A DNA stretch of 64,000 bases from Bacteroidota bacterium (GTDB lineage Bacteria > Bacteroidota > Bacteroidia > Chitinophagales > Chitinophagaceae). Below the pieces are notes generated by a model that did not search any database, was not told the DNA's origin, and saw nothing but the letters and a program-made list of their open reading frames with translations. The stretch's first letter is position 1, and each line of letters begins with the position of its first letter. Of the stretch, positions 50,572-57,462 are shown one piece after another. The stretch is from contig JAEWBT010000047.1 of the NCBI GenBank assembly GCA_023391015.1, forward strand, positions 1 through 64,000, given 5' to 3'. Position numbers and translations under genes: made by a program.

Positions 50572-52062
50572 TTAATAAGAATGAGCTGCTAGTCGCTGCG
50601 CTAAATCTTCTATATCATTTCTCCTTGCCAAGACGGCTATCCATGTCGCCGGTATGCTTTCGCAGCCATATAAAAGTCCTGCTAGTCCACCCGTAACAGC
50701 AGCGGTTGTGTCTGTATCGCTTCCCAGGTTTACGGCTTTCAGGACCGCATCGCTGTAGTTATCGGTTGTCATCAGGCACCACAAGCTCGCTTCCAAGGTG
50801 CTCAGTACATATCCATTTGAGTTCACCTCAGTTTCTTGTGCTTTTTCAATCGCTGTAAAAGAGTTGCTATCGGTAGGGTTGTGCAGAATACGGCGGAACT
50901 TCTTGCATTCTGCTTCTGGACAATCAGGATGTGCGTCTAGAAAAGAGCTGACCTCAGTATGCAGAAATTCTAACGCTGCTGTTTTTGCTGCGCCGGAAAG
51001 GAGCTGGATCGCGAACTCTGTGTAGATGAAACAAGCGATGATGGACCGGATGTGACCATGGGTGAGTGAAGACACTTCCCGTACGTGTTCAAAGCGCTGG
51101 GGCATCGGCAACTTCTTTGTGTAGAAGATCAGCGGCAGAATGCGCATCAGCGAGCCATTACCATTGCTGTCTTCATCGCTTCCGCCCGCAAGCACAGGAT
51201 TACACCCACGTGCTAGCTCACTGATAGCAGCGGAGGTGGCGATGCCAATGTCAAACACCCTTCCATGCGCCGACCAATGTCCGTATTTCTTCCATTTGAC
51301 AAAGCGGTTTGCCAGATTTTGAAGATCGTAACTGCCGCACAGCATTTCCGCCAGGCAGAACGTGAGGGCGCTATCATCTGACCACGTGCCTGCTTTCTGC
51401 TGGTGTGTGCCATACGCGCGCATGTTGGTTACAGGATTGTAGCGGAGTGCTTCTCTTGAAACAAACTCCACCGGAACTCCCAAAGCGTCACCAACAGCAA
51501 GGCCGAGTAAAGCGTCTTTTACAGGATTGCGTGAACTCTTCGCTGTGATCTGTTCTTTAAGCAAACGCTCATAAATGCTGTAATTCTCGTCGTCAAAGCA
51601 AACAAAAAGAATGCGGTTAAAAGCATCAGAAGGCTTGAAGTTTCTTACGGCTTCAAGGGCTATTACAGCAGCTTTTTCTTTTGGAAAATGATAAATGCCG
51701 GTGCTGATATTTGGGAAAGCAATGGTCTTAATTCCATTCTCTATCGCAAGTTGTAAGGAGTTCCTATAACAAGATGCGAGCAGCTTAGCTTTTTCTTCTT
51801 TGTCGCCATTCCAAACTGGTCCGACTGTATGTATGACATACTTCGCGGGAAGATTTCCACCCGTAGTTATTACAGCGTCACCCGTAACACATCCACCCTG
51901 TCGGTCTCGGATGCCCATGCATGCTTCAAGAATAGCAGGTCCACCTTTTCGGTGGATAGCTCCGTCAACACCACCTCCGCCAAGCAGAGAGCTGTTAGCG
52001 GCATTTACGATGGCGTCAACTGACAGCGTTGTAATGTCTGCTTTGATGAGTTCTATGTTCAT
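50572..52062 (-). CDS. Macro domain-ADP-ribosylglycohydrolase fusion
   Basis: Two ADP-ribose-processing domains in 496 residues. 1-175 is a macro domain (IVNAANSSLLGGGGVDGAIH; GVTGDAV-like GCVTGDAVIT; FPNISTGIYHFP). 185-496 is an ADP-ribosylglycohydrolase (ALLGLAVGDALGVPVE; TWSDDSALTFCLA; NGSLMR; NLGSDTDTTAAV) with the acidic metal ligands intact. It should remove ADP-ribose from proteins or nucleic acids or hydrolyse O-acetyl-ADP-ribose. Fusion of both erasers in one chain is notable. The start overlaps the NADAR stop (ATGA). Confidence 0.93.
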   Translation of the reverse strand: MNIELIKADITTLSVDAIVNAANSSLLGGGGVDGAIHRKGGPAILEACMGIRDRQGGCVTGDAVITTGGNLPAKYVIHTVGPVWNGDKEEKAKLLASCYRNSLQLAIENGIKTIAFPNISTGIYHFPKEKAAVIALEAVRNFKPSDAFNRILFVCFDDENYSIYERLLKEQITAKSSRNPVKDALLGLAVGDALGVPVEFVSREALRYNPVTNMRAYGTHQQKAGTWSDDSALTFCLAEMLCGSYDLQNLANRFVKWKKYGHWSAHGRVFDIGIATSAAISELARGCNPVLAGGSDEDSNGNGSLMRILPLIFYTKKLPMPQRFEHVREVSSLTHGHIRSIIACFIYTEFAIQLLSGAAKTAALEFLHTEVSSFLDAHPDCPEAECKKFRRILHNPTDSNSFTAIEKAQETEVNSNGYVLSTLEASLWCLMTTDNYSDAVLKAVNLGSDTDTTAAVTGGLAGLLYGCESIPATWIAVLARRNDIEDLAQRLAAHSY

Positions 52063-52613
52063 TGTTCTTTTAGTTTATCACGTACTTCCATTAAAGCATA
52101 TCCCAGCAAGTTTTCGCCACGCCAGTTTGCCGGATGATGAATCTGCGGATGGTCTGCTGCCATGCCTGTTCCCCAAATGGCATCTACTGGACTAGCTTCA
52201 ACGATAACTCGATCTGCGGTACTCAACAGGTACATCTTCAGCGATTCATGCTGACTGAACTTCAGGTAATTTCCGGAAATCACGATTTCATTCTTTTGCG
52301 TTTCCCAGAGACTAGGATCAAAGTCTTTTACTGCACGCCCAAGTTCTTTTGCTTCTGCAGGCGTCTTCGCAGTAAGTATGTGTGCAAGCGTATCAGCATC
52401 GCCGAAAAGCCGAGCTTTACCAGCCATCATCCAATGCTCGGCAGTAGGGTAGATCTGTCCATCTTCCCGGAATGGAGAGCCTTCCCACCATTGGCTAAAG
52501 CAGGACGCTGTGATGCTACCATCTTTAGAAGGACGGTGGCCCCAGAAGAATAAGTATTTTGGTTGACGGCCTTCCTCAATCTGAGCAAGCAGCCACTTGT
52601 TGCTGTATCTCAT
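52059..52613 (-). CDS. NADAR domain protein (YbiA-like)
   Basis: 184 residues with the NADAR signature: FFWGHRPSKDG, FSQWWEGSPF, PTAEHWMMAGKA, DAIWGTG and NWRGENLLGYALMEVRD. NADAR domains are ADP-ribose-linked hydrolases. Some remove ADP-ribose from guanine in DNA/RNA and act as antitoxins, while YbiA/RibX acts on riboflavin intermediates. The context of other ADP-ribose enzymes favours the nucleic-acid role. ATGA overlaps with both neighbours. Confidence 0.92.
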   Translation of the reverse strand: MRYSNKWLLAQIEEGRQPKYLFFWGHRPSKDGSITASCFSQWWEGSPFREDGQIYPTAEHWMMAGKARLFGDADTLAHILTAKTPAEAKELGRAVKDFDPSLWETQKNEIVISGNYLKFSQHESLKMYLLSTADRVIVEASPVDAIWGTGMAADHPQIHHPANWRGENLLGYALMEVRDKLKEQ

Positions 52614-53023
52614 GACTTGAATTTTTGCAGAATTGCTGTGAGTTCATTATCGTCAGGTAGAGTTGCTCCTTTCCCTGAGAATGCATTAACCACCCTAATG
52701 CAGCCAATGATTTGATTGTTGAATTCCTCCAAATCCTCCGCTGGTATCCAAAGCTCATCATGTCCATTATTGCCTACATTTTGAACAGGGTATTTTGATA
52801 GAAAGGAAGTCTCCAAATCAAAAGCTGTTACTACGCCCCAATAGTCGCCAAAGGCGTCTGCGGTATTCCACTCGCGTGCGATTTGCTCTGCATAAGCTTG
52901 ATGGATCACCGGATAGAAAATGGGTTGCCAAGCAAGCCGGGGAGGAAAGCGCTTCCAGCCAGAATGCTTAATAAGCGCCAGTTCCTTCAACCCGACGGGC
53001 CGGTACAGTGTTTTGCAGTTCAT
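52610..53023 (-). CDS. ADP-ribosylation/crystallin-J1-like small protein
   Basis: 137 residues of a widespread small family labelled ADP-ribosylation/crystallin J1 in annotations: LYRPVGLKELALIKHSGWKR, FPPRLAWQPIFYPV, EYW-like ELWIPAEDLEEFNNQIIG. Activity is not established. It may be an ADP-ribosyltransferase-fold or ADP-ribose-binding protein. The gene begins 56 nt inside the 3' end of nadV, in another frame, and its stop overlaps the NADAR start. Confidence 0.75.
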   Translation of the reverse strand: MNCKTLYRPVGLKELALIKHSGWKRFPPRLAWQPIFYPVIHQAYAEQIAREWNTADAFGDYWGVVTAFDLETSFLSKYPVQNVGNNGHDELWIPAEDLEEFNNQIIGCIRVVNAFSGKGATLPDDNELTAILQKFKS

Positions 53024-54500
53024 GGGCCAGATTTGTTTTTATCCGCTCCCGGATTTCCGCAAGCGTTGTTTCTAAGAGCAGCTTCCCATCTCGGAAAACG
53101 GTCTTTAATTCCTCCTGTGCTTCCTCTTCCCAAGTGCAACTGTCTTTGAGGGCCAGCTTCCCGGTTTGTGCGTCTTTGTACACTTGTAGCAGTCCTTTGG
53201 CGGAAAGCTTCGTACCGTCGTCGGTCTTCGGACTTTTAAAAATGTCACGGCCTTCCCCATTTACCTCGCCGTAAGTGGCCTTCATGGCAAAGCCAAAAGA
53301 GTCACGCGTTACGTATTCGTAGGTGAAGGAACCAAGACCGAGGATGACATTATAACTGGCAAAGCCTTTCTGCTTTAATCCTTCCAGAATAGCCTGCTGC
53401 CGTTCGGGAGTAATGCCATCACCGTAAATCAGTCCTACGTGACTGTCCAGCAGCTTGTAGCCTTGTGGGGTAGTGGTTCCGCCAAAGGTTTCCCACATGC
53501 ATTCAATCACGCCTTTGTGTTCCGGACTGCCGGATGCGGCGGCTGCATCGCCAATGATAATTTTCACTGGATCACCACTGTCGGGGCGAATGACCACCTT
53601 ACCCTCCCGGGCGAGAATAACGTCTTTCAGCTTTGGTAAAAACTCCGTGATGACCTGCCAGAAATCCCAGGTATCGCTCACGATAGAGACAATGCCTTTA
53701 GGATAGACGTCTGTAATGAGGCGCTCAAACGTTTCCATCTCGGCGCTTGCCGTGCCCATGCACATTACGCTATGTTCCGTAGCTGGTACAGAGCCTCCAA
53801 CCAGTTCCCGTTCACAGTCCGCGCCATAGTATTCCTCTAAGAAGTCAATGGCTGGAATGGTATCGGTGCCGGTGAAACAAAGCAGATGACCCGCACCGCT
53901 CATTAGCGCGTCTTCAATACCACTCATTCCACGAAAGGAAAAGTCGTGACCCTGCCAAGGGACAAAGCTCAGATCCTCACCCACCGTATCAAGCGCGTAG
54001 CAGGTAAAGGTTTTGAGGTAATGGTAAGCAGTTGTAGCAGAGGTACAAGGCTTCCAGAGAATGGCACTAAGGAGCGTTTCTAACGCATTCGTCAACCAAA
54101 AGAATTCCGGAACCGTGTTGCGAATCGTGAAGACTGGAACTTTCATCGGCACGAGGGTGCCTTCGGAGAGTGCCTTAATTTCTAAGGGCAGATAGCCGAG
54201 ATCATGTAGCGCACCAATGTGGTCATAGGGAATGCTGTCTTTGCCCAGATAGTTGTCTATGCGGCGGGCATAACGACTCAGTACATCTTCCTTGGGCTGT
54301 TTAAAAAAGTGTTCGTTGAACTGGCGGATGAGATACTCCTTGATGAAGTATTGCAGACCGAAAAATACCACTTCGGGCATTTCCGAATTGCGCGATTTGC
54401 GCGGTGTGAGGTTGGAGTAAACCAAGGTGGTGCCTTCGGGATACTGAAATTTATGGCCGACTTTATAGCCGTCTTTCAGCAGAATGGGGAGGATGTTCAT
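52968..54500 (-). CDS. nadV: Nicotinamide phosphoribosyltransferase
   Basis: NadV/NAMPT joins nicotinamide and PRPP to NMN, the first step of nicotinamide salvage. The 510-residue protein starts NILPILLKDGYKVGHKFQYP and carries FHDFSFRGMSG-like HDFSFRGMSGIEDA, SVPATEHSVMC, SIVSDTWDFWQV and VIRPDSGDP, all close to family norms. The C-terminus is about 20 residues longer than usual and overlaps the next gene by 56 nt. A NARP1-type Namat, which uses ADP-ribose pyrophosphate, is a possible alternative given the prs homologue in the operon. Confidence 0.95.
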   Translation of the reverse strand: MNILPILLKDGYKVGHKFQYPEGTTLVYSNLTPRKSRNSEMPEVVFFGLQYFIKEYLIRQFNEHFFKQPKEDVLSRYARRIDNYLGKDSIPYDHIGALHDLGYLPLEIKALSEGTLVPMKVPVFTIRNTVPEFFWLTNALETLLSAILWKPCTSATTAYHYLKTFTCYALDTVGEDLSFVPWQGHDFSFRGMSGIEDALMSGAGHLLCFTGTDTIPAIDFLEEYYGADCERELVGGSVPATEHSVMCMGTASAEMETFERLITDVYPKGIVSIVSDTWDFWQVITEFLPKLKDVILAREGKVVIRPDSGDPVKIIIGDAAAASGSPEHKGVIECMWETFGGTTTPQGYKLLDSHVGLIYGDGITPERQQAILEGLKQKGFASYNVILGLGSFTYEYVTRDSFGFAMKATYGEVNGEGRDIFKSPKTDDGTKLSAKGLLQVYKDAQTGKLALKDSCTWEEEAQEELKTVFRDGKLLLETTLAEIRERIKTNLAHELQNTVPARRVEGTGAY

Positions 54501-55183
54501 GACACTTGAATATGGAGTGAAAAGGCCGCTTTTTTAAGCGCCTTATTAAAGCGAAACAATTCAGGGTGACGGTTCTTCCCGCCTTCTCGTTTCATTCCTG
54601 TAGCGGTGATGTACTCTGCTTCCAGAATCTTACGGGCGAAGTTTCTTCGGTCAATATCTGTGTTTAGAATGCACTCGTAAAGCTGGTGCAGCTCACTCAT
54701 GGTAAACAGCTCGTCTAGCAGTTCAAAGCCCACCGGGAAGTAGAGAATCTTAGACCTCAGCCGTTGAAGCGCGACATTGAAAATCTGTTTGTGGTCAAAA
54801 CCTAGTTTCGGCAACTTGTCTATTTCGAACCACTGCACATCGTTAGCCATTGTTCCGACAGTTACTCTAAATCGCTCCGGATTAATGAGCGCGTAATAGC
54901 TCACCGAGAGCACGCGTCCGCGCGGGTCACGGGCCGGATTGTCAAAGGTGTAGAGCTGCTCCAGATAAAGCCTGGAGATGCCAAGCTTGGTGTGCAGGAC
55001 ACGCGTGCAAGCTTCGTCCAGCGTTTCTTCCATTTGCAGAAAGGCACCAGGCAGCGTCCAAGTGTTTGCAAAGGGTTCCTCCTTCCGGTTGAGAAGAAGA
55101 ACGGAAAGCTTGCGCTGATTATAGCCAAACAAGACCACATCGGCTGCAAGCGCCGGATTCTTGTATGCGCTGAATGCCTTCAT
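54497..55183 (-). CDS. nrtR: NrtR-type Nudix-like regulator of NAD metabolism
   Basis: 228 residues: a Nudix-like domain (1-145, AADVVLFGYNQRKLSVLLLN; LPGAFLQMEETLDEACTRVL) and a C-terminal winged helix (FTMSELHQLYECILN; DRRNFARKI). The Nudix box lacks the catalytic REx2EE residues, as in NrtR repressors that bind ADP-ribose instead of cutting it. The ATG at 55181-55183 is chosen because the perfect operator lies just before it. The gene heads the NAD operon and should repress it when NAD+ is plentiful. Confidence 0.92.
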   Translation of the reverse strand: MKAFSAYKNPALAADVVLFGYNQRKLSVLLLNRKEEPFANTWTLPGAFLQMEETLDEACTRVLHTKLGISRLYLEQLYTFDNPARDPRGRVLSVSYYALINPERFRVTVGTMANDVQWFEIDKLPKLGFDHKQIFNVALQRLRSKILYFPVGFELLDELFTMSELHQLYECILNTDIDRRNFARKILEAEYITATGMKREGGKNRHPELFRFNKALKKAAFSLHIQVS

Positions 55184-55187
55184 TTTG

Positions 55188-55208
55188 TTTGTGTATATTT
55201 TACACAAA
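55188..55208. promoter_or_regulatory. nrtR box: NrtR-box operator
   Basis: Perfect palindrome TTTGTGTA-N5-TACACAAA of 21 bp, 4 bp upstream of the nrtR ATG. Size and GTGTA/TACAC halves are like known NrtR sites. Confidence 0.85.
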
Positions 55209-55304
55209 GTAAAGACATCTCAAGGTGACTTCCAAATAGTACTGCGCTAGCACCTTAATGAGGACAATTAATAGCTACGCGCGCAAAATTTCCCTAGTCT
55301 CCCA

Positions 55305-55329
55305 AAATGTTGTACCTATGTTGTACCCA
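55305..55329 (+). repeat. Right copy of the 25-bp terminal repeat
   Basis: Identical and same orientation as 8811-8835, with the two TTGTACC words. It lies 50 bp inside the right attachment repeat. Confidence 0.7.
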
Positions 55330-55341
55330 CCGGAAAAGAAA

Positions 55342-55367
55342 AAGGCTTCCAGATCGCTGGAAGCCTT
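55342..55367 (-). terminator. Island-borne replacement terminator of tRNA-Pro
   Basis: 11-bp perfect stem (55342-55352 with 55357-55367, loop ATCG). On the minus strand it is followed by a T-run. It lies 11 bp beyond the attachment repeat, the same distance as the displaced native terminator at the left end. Confidence 0.88.
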
Positions 55368-55378
55368 GATTTTACTGG

Positions 55379-55424
55379 GTCGGGACGACTGGATTCGAAC
55401 CAGCGACCCCATGCACCCCATGCA
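55379..55424 (-). repeat. Right attachment site (46-bp direct repeat inside tRNA-Pro)
   Basis: Identical to 8655-8700. It makes up the 3' part of the functional tRNA-Pro, so the gene was rebuilt by the incoming element. Confidence 0.95.
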
Positions 55425-55453
55425 TGTGCGCTACCGGGCTGCGCTACGTCCCG
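55380..55453 (-). tRNA. tRNA-Pro (anticodon GGG)
   Basis: A complete 74-nt cloverleaf on the minus strand: acceptor CGGGACG/CGTCCCG, D-arm GCGC..GCGC, anticodon stem CATGC/GCATG with loop ATGGGGT (anticodon GGG), 5-nt variable region and T-arm with TTCGAAT. Discriminator A; CCA is not encoded. It reads proline CCC/CCU codons. Confidence 0.93.
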
Positions 55454-55501
55454 AAACTTTCCGGTAATGGGCGGCGAAGATAAACAACTTTTCCGGAAAT
55501 T

Positions 55502-56098
55502 TTAGACCCGCCGGTTGCTGATCAGCTGCATAAACTCGGCGCGCGTCTTTCCATCTTCAAAACAACCCGAAAACGCACTCGTCGTGGTCACGCTGTTTTG
55601 CTTTTGCACGCCCCGCATCATCATGCACAGGTGCTGCGCTTCAATCACCACCGCCACACCCAGGGGTTGCAGCGTTTCCTGAATCACATCCACAATCTGA
55701 TGCGTCATCCGCTCCTGCACCTGCAGGCGCCGCGCATAGCAATCCACCACCCGCGCAATCTTGCTCAGGCCGGTAATGTAGCCATTGGGGATATACGCCA
55801 CATGTGCCTTGCCAAAAAACGGCAGCAGGTGATGCTCACACAAGGAATACAGCTCAATGTCTTTCACAATCACCATCTCCGAGTATTCTTCGTGAAAGCG
55901 CGCGCCGTTCAGGATGGCCGCCGGGTCCTGGGTGTAACCGGAAGTCAACACCTGCATAGCCTTGGCCACGCGTTCCGGCGTTTTCAGCAGGCCTTCCCGC
56001 GTCGGGTCTTCGCCCAGCAGCTCCAGGGCGCTTGCATAGTGCCCGGTCAGCTGTTGGGTAATCGCTTCGTCGTATTGATCAATCTTTTGGTAAGCCAA
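55502..56098 (-). CDS. folE: GTP cyclohydrolase I
   Basis: FolE converts GTP to dihydroneopterin triphosphate for folate or other pterins/deazapurines. 198 residues with the zinc ligands in SLCEHHLLPFFGKAHV and AQHLCMMMRGV, plus TREGLLKTPERVAKA and the C-terminal TRAEFMQLI. All family-typical, length normal. The 6-pyruvoyl-tetrahydropterin synthase homologue is directly upstream on the same strand, which supports queuosine-type or pterin synthesis. Confidence 0.96.
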   Translation of the reverse strand: MAYQKIDQYDEAITQQLTGHYASALELLGEDPTREGLLKTPERVAKAMQVLTSGYTQDPAAILNGARFHEEYSEMVIVKDIELYSLCEHHLLPFFGKAHVAYIPNGYITGLSKIARVVDCYARRLQVQERMTHQIVDVIQETLQPLGVAVVIEAQHLCMMMRGVQKQNSVTTTSAFSGCFEDGKTRAEFMQLISNRRV

Positions 56099-56190
56099 AA
56101 CAGGAATCAGGAGTTAGGAATTAGGAATAAGTCTGCTAACGAAAACAGCGCTTTATCAAACATGACACATGAAACATAGCACATGAACCA

Positions 56191-56610
56191 TCACCCTTCT
56201 TCCCCGTAATACTCCACGTAAATCCGGGGTGTTTCCTGGAGTTTAATGCGGTAGAGCTGTGCGCCGGCGGCCCGCAGGTGCGGCTCCAGCTCGTTCCAGA
56301 TGCCAATGGCCAGATTTTCAGAAGAGGCAAATTTGCCTTGCATAAAATCCACGTCGAGGTTCAGGTTGCGATGGTCAATCTTCTCAATCACCGCTTCCTT
56401 CATAATATCGCCCAAGGTTTTGGCGTTGAAAACAAAGCCGGTTTCCGGGTTGGGCTTTCCTTTGATGGTCACGTGCAGCTCATAGTTGTGGCCGTGCCAG
56501 TTGGGGTTAGAGCATTTGCCAAACACCTCCGCGTTTTGGGCGTCGTCCCAGTCGGCGTTAAAAAGGCGGTGAGCCGCGTTGAAATGTTCTACCCGCGTCA
56601 GGTAAATCAT
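56191..56610 (-). CDS. 6-pyruvoyl-tetrahydropterin synthase / QueD family
   Basis: 139 residues with the three zinc His residues (FNAAHRLF; NWHGHNYEL), Cys in VFGKCSNPNWHGH, the IDHRNLN motif and the C-terminal Glu (LQETPRIYVEYYG). It acts on dihydroneopterin triphosphate from FolE, giving either 6-carboxytetrahydropterin (queuosine path) or 6-pyruvoyl-tetrahydropterin; the sequence alone does not decide. I use the ATG at 56608-56610 (MIYLTRVEHF). Confidence 0.9.
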   Translation of the reverse strand: MIYLTRVEHFNAAHRLFNADWDDAQNAEVFGKCSNPNWHGHNYELHVTIKGKPNPETGFVFNAKTLGDIMKEAVIEKIDHRNLNLDVDFMQGKFASSENLAIGIWNELEPHLRAAGAQLYRIKLQETPRIYVEYYGEEG

Positions 56611-56690
56611 AAAAATAAATACTGAAAAAAGTCTGTAAAGGTACAACGCATTAAAAACCACTTTTGCTAAAAAGACCCGAATTTGCCCCG

Positions 56691-57329
56691 GTGAAAATCC
56701 TTTTAACCGCCGCCACCGCCGCCGAAATCGCTCCTGCTATAGAAGCGCTTCAAACAAAGCCTTCCCTTTTCGACGTCCGCGTTTGCGTTACCGGCGTGGG
56801 CATTTGCGCTGCCACTTTGGGTCTCACCGAAGGTTTGATTTCCGGAAAATACGACCTTGTAATTGCCGCCGGCATTGCTGGCAGCTTTGACCGCTCGCTG
56901 CCTCTGGGAACCGTTGTGCGGGTAACACGCGATTGCTTTGGCGACCTCGGCGTGGAGGATAACGGCACTTTTCTGGACCTGCAACAGCTACAGTTGGCAA
57001 AGCCCGAAGACGTTTGTATCGAAGCATTTTCCCCGGAATTTCCGGAAAATTTGAGTAAAATAGTTCTTTCGCTACCCACCCGCGAAGCCATCACCGTTCA
57101 CACCGCTACCGGTACTGCCCTCACGGCCGCCGCCCGCGAAAAGCGCTTCGGCCCTGTACTGGAAAGCATGGAAGGCGCGGCGTTTCACTACGTCTGCCGG
57201 CACAAAGACACGCCTTTGCTGCATCTGCGCGCCATCTCTAACTACGCCGAAGCCCGCAACCGTCCGGCCTGGGATATTCCCCGCGCCGTTCAAAACCTCA
57301 ATGCAGTGCTGAAAGATTTGTTGTTTTAG
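56691..57329 (+). CDS. mqnB: Futalosine hydrolase
   Basis: MqnB cleaves futalosine in the futalosine route to menaquinone. The protein (212 residues) has the nucleoside-hydrolase/phosphorylase fold: KILLTAATAAEIAP at the start, VTGVGICAATLGLTEGL, DLVIAAGIAGSFD, ESMEGAAFHYVC and LRAISNYAEARNRPAWDI near the end. GTG at 56691 matches the family start. A TTG 27 bp upstream is in frame but less likely. Its presence argues for a lineage that uses the futalosine pathway. Confidence 0.92.
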   Translation: MKILLTAATAAEIAPAIEALQTKPSLFDVRVCVTGVGICAATLGLTEGLISGKYDLVIAAGIAGSFDRSLPLGTVVRVTRDCFGDLGVEDNGTFLDLQQLQLAKPEDVCIEAFSPEFPENLSKIVLSLPTREAITVHTATGTALTAAAREKRFGPVLESMEGAAFHYVCRHKDTPLLHLRAISNYAEARNRPAWDIPRAVQNLNAVLKDLLF

Positions 57330-57335
57330 AAAAGA

Positions 57336-57360
57336 AAAGCCCCGCAAGGTGCAGGGCTTT
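57336..57360 (+). terminator. Terminator after mqnB
   Basis: AAAGCCC (57336-57342) pairs with GGGCTTT (57354-57360), extended inwards by GC pairs with one mismatch. It lies 6 bp past the mqnB stop. Confidence 0.78.
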
Positions 57361-57367
57361 CTACTTT

Positions 57368-57423
57368 AGGGAGGCATATGGGTTTCGAACCCACGACCTT
57401 CGGAACCACAATCCGACGGCCCC
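57368..57423 (-). repeat. 3' fragment of tRNA-His(GTG): left end of a prophage
   Basis: The minus strand carries the 3' half of a tRNA-His: anticodon stem TCGGA/TCCGA with loop TTGTGGT (anticodon GTG), variable loop, T-arm GTGGG-TTCGAAA-CCCAT-like, and acceptor GCCTCCC. The 5' half (D-arm and GGGAGGC strand) is missing. This is the mark of an attachment site, and the intact gene should lie at the other prophage end, outside the window. Confidence 0.85.
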
Positions 57424-57462
57424 ATAAAGTTTTAAGCAACAACCCGCGCCAGTAGTGGGTTT

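Larger units (their letters stand above)
8655..55424. mobile_element. 46.8-kb defence/repair genomic island in tRNA-Pro
   Basis: The island is bounded by perfect 46-bp direct repeats derived from the 3' half of tRNA-Pro. It has a tyrosine recombinase next to the left end and leaves a complete tRNA at the right end, the standard outcome of tRNA-targeted integration. Cargo: HipBST-like toxin system, Druantia-like operon, type I restriction with a histidine-kinase module, PIN/ImmA/XRE trio, unknown gene pairs, and an NAD/RNA-repair module. I found no relaxase, coupling protein, conjugation or capsid gene, so it must move with help or be a fixed integrative element. Several inner blocks (34.3-38 kb, 41-45 kb) are visibly richer in A+T than the host flanks, so they probably have different origins. 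Confidence 0.93.

Noticed and set aside
8701..55378. Conjugative or mobilisable transposon
   Set aside because: No relaxase, coupling protein or conjugation (tra-type) gene was recognised in any frame.
57368..57423. Functional tRNA-His gene
   Set aside because: Only the 3' half is present; no D-arm or matching 5' acceptor strand within reach.
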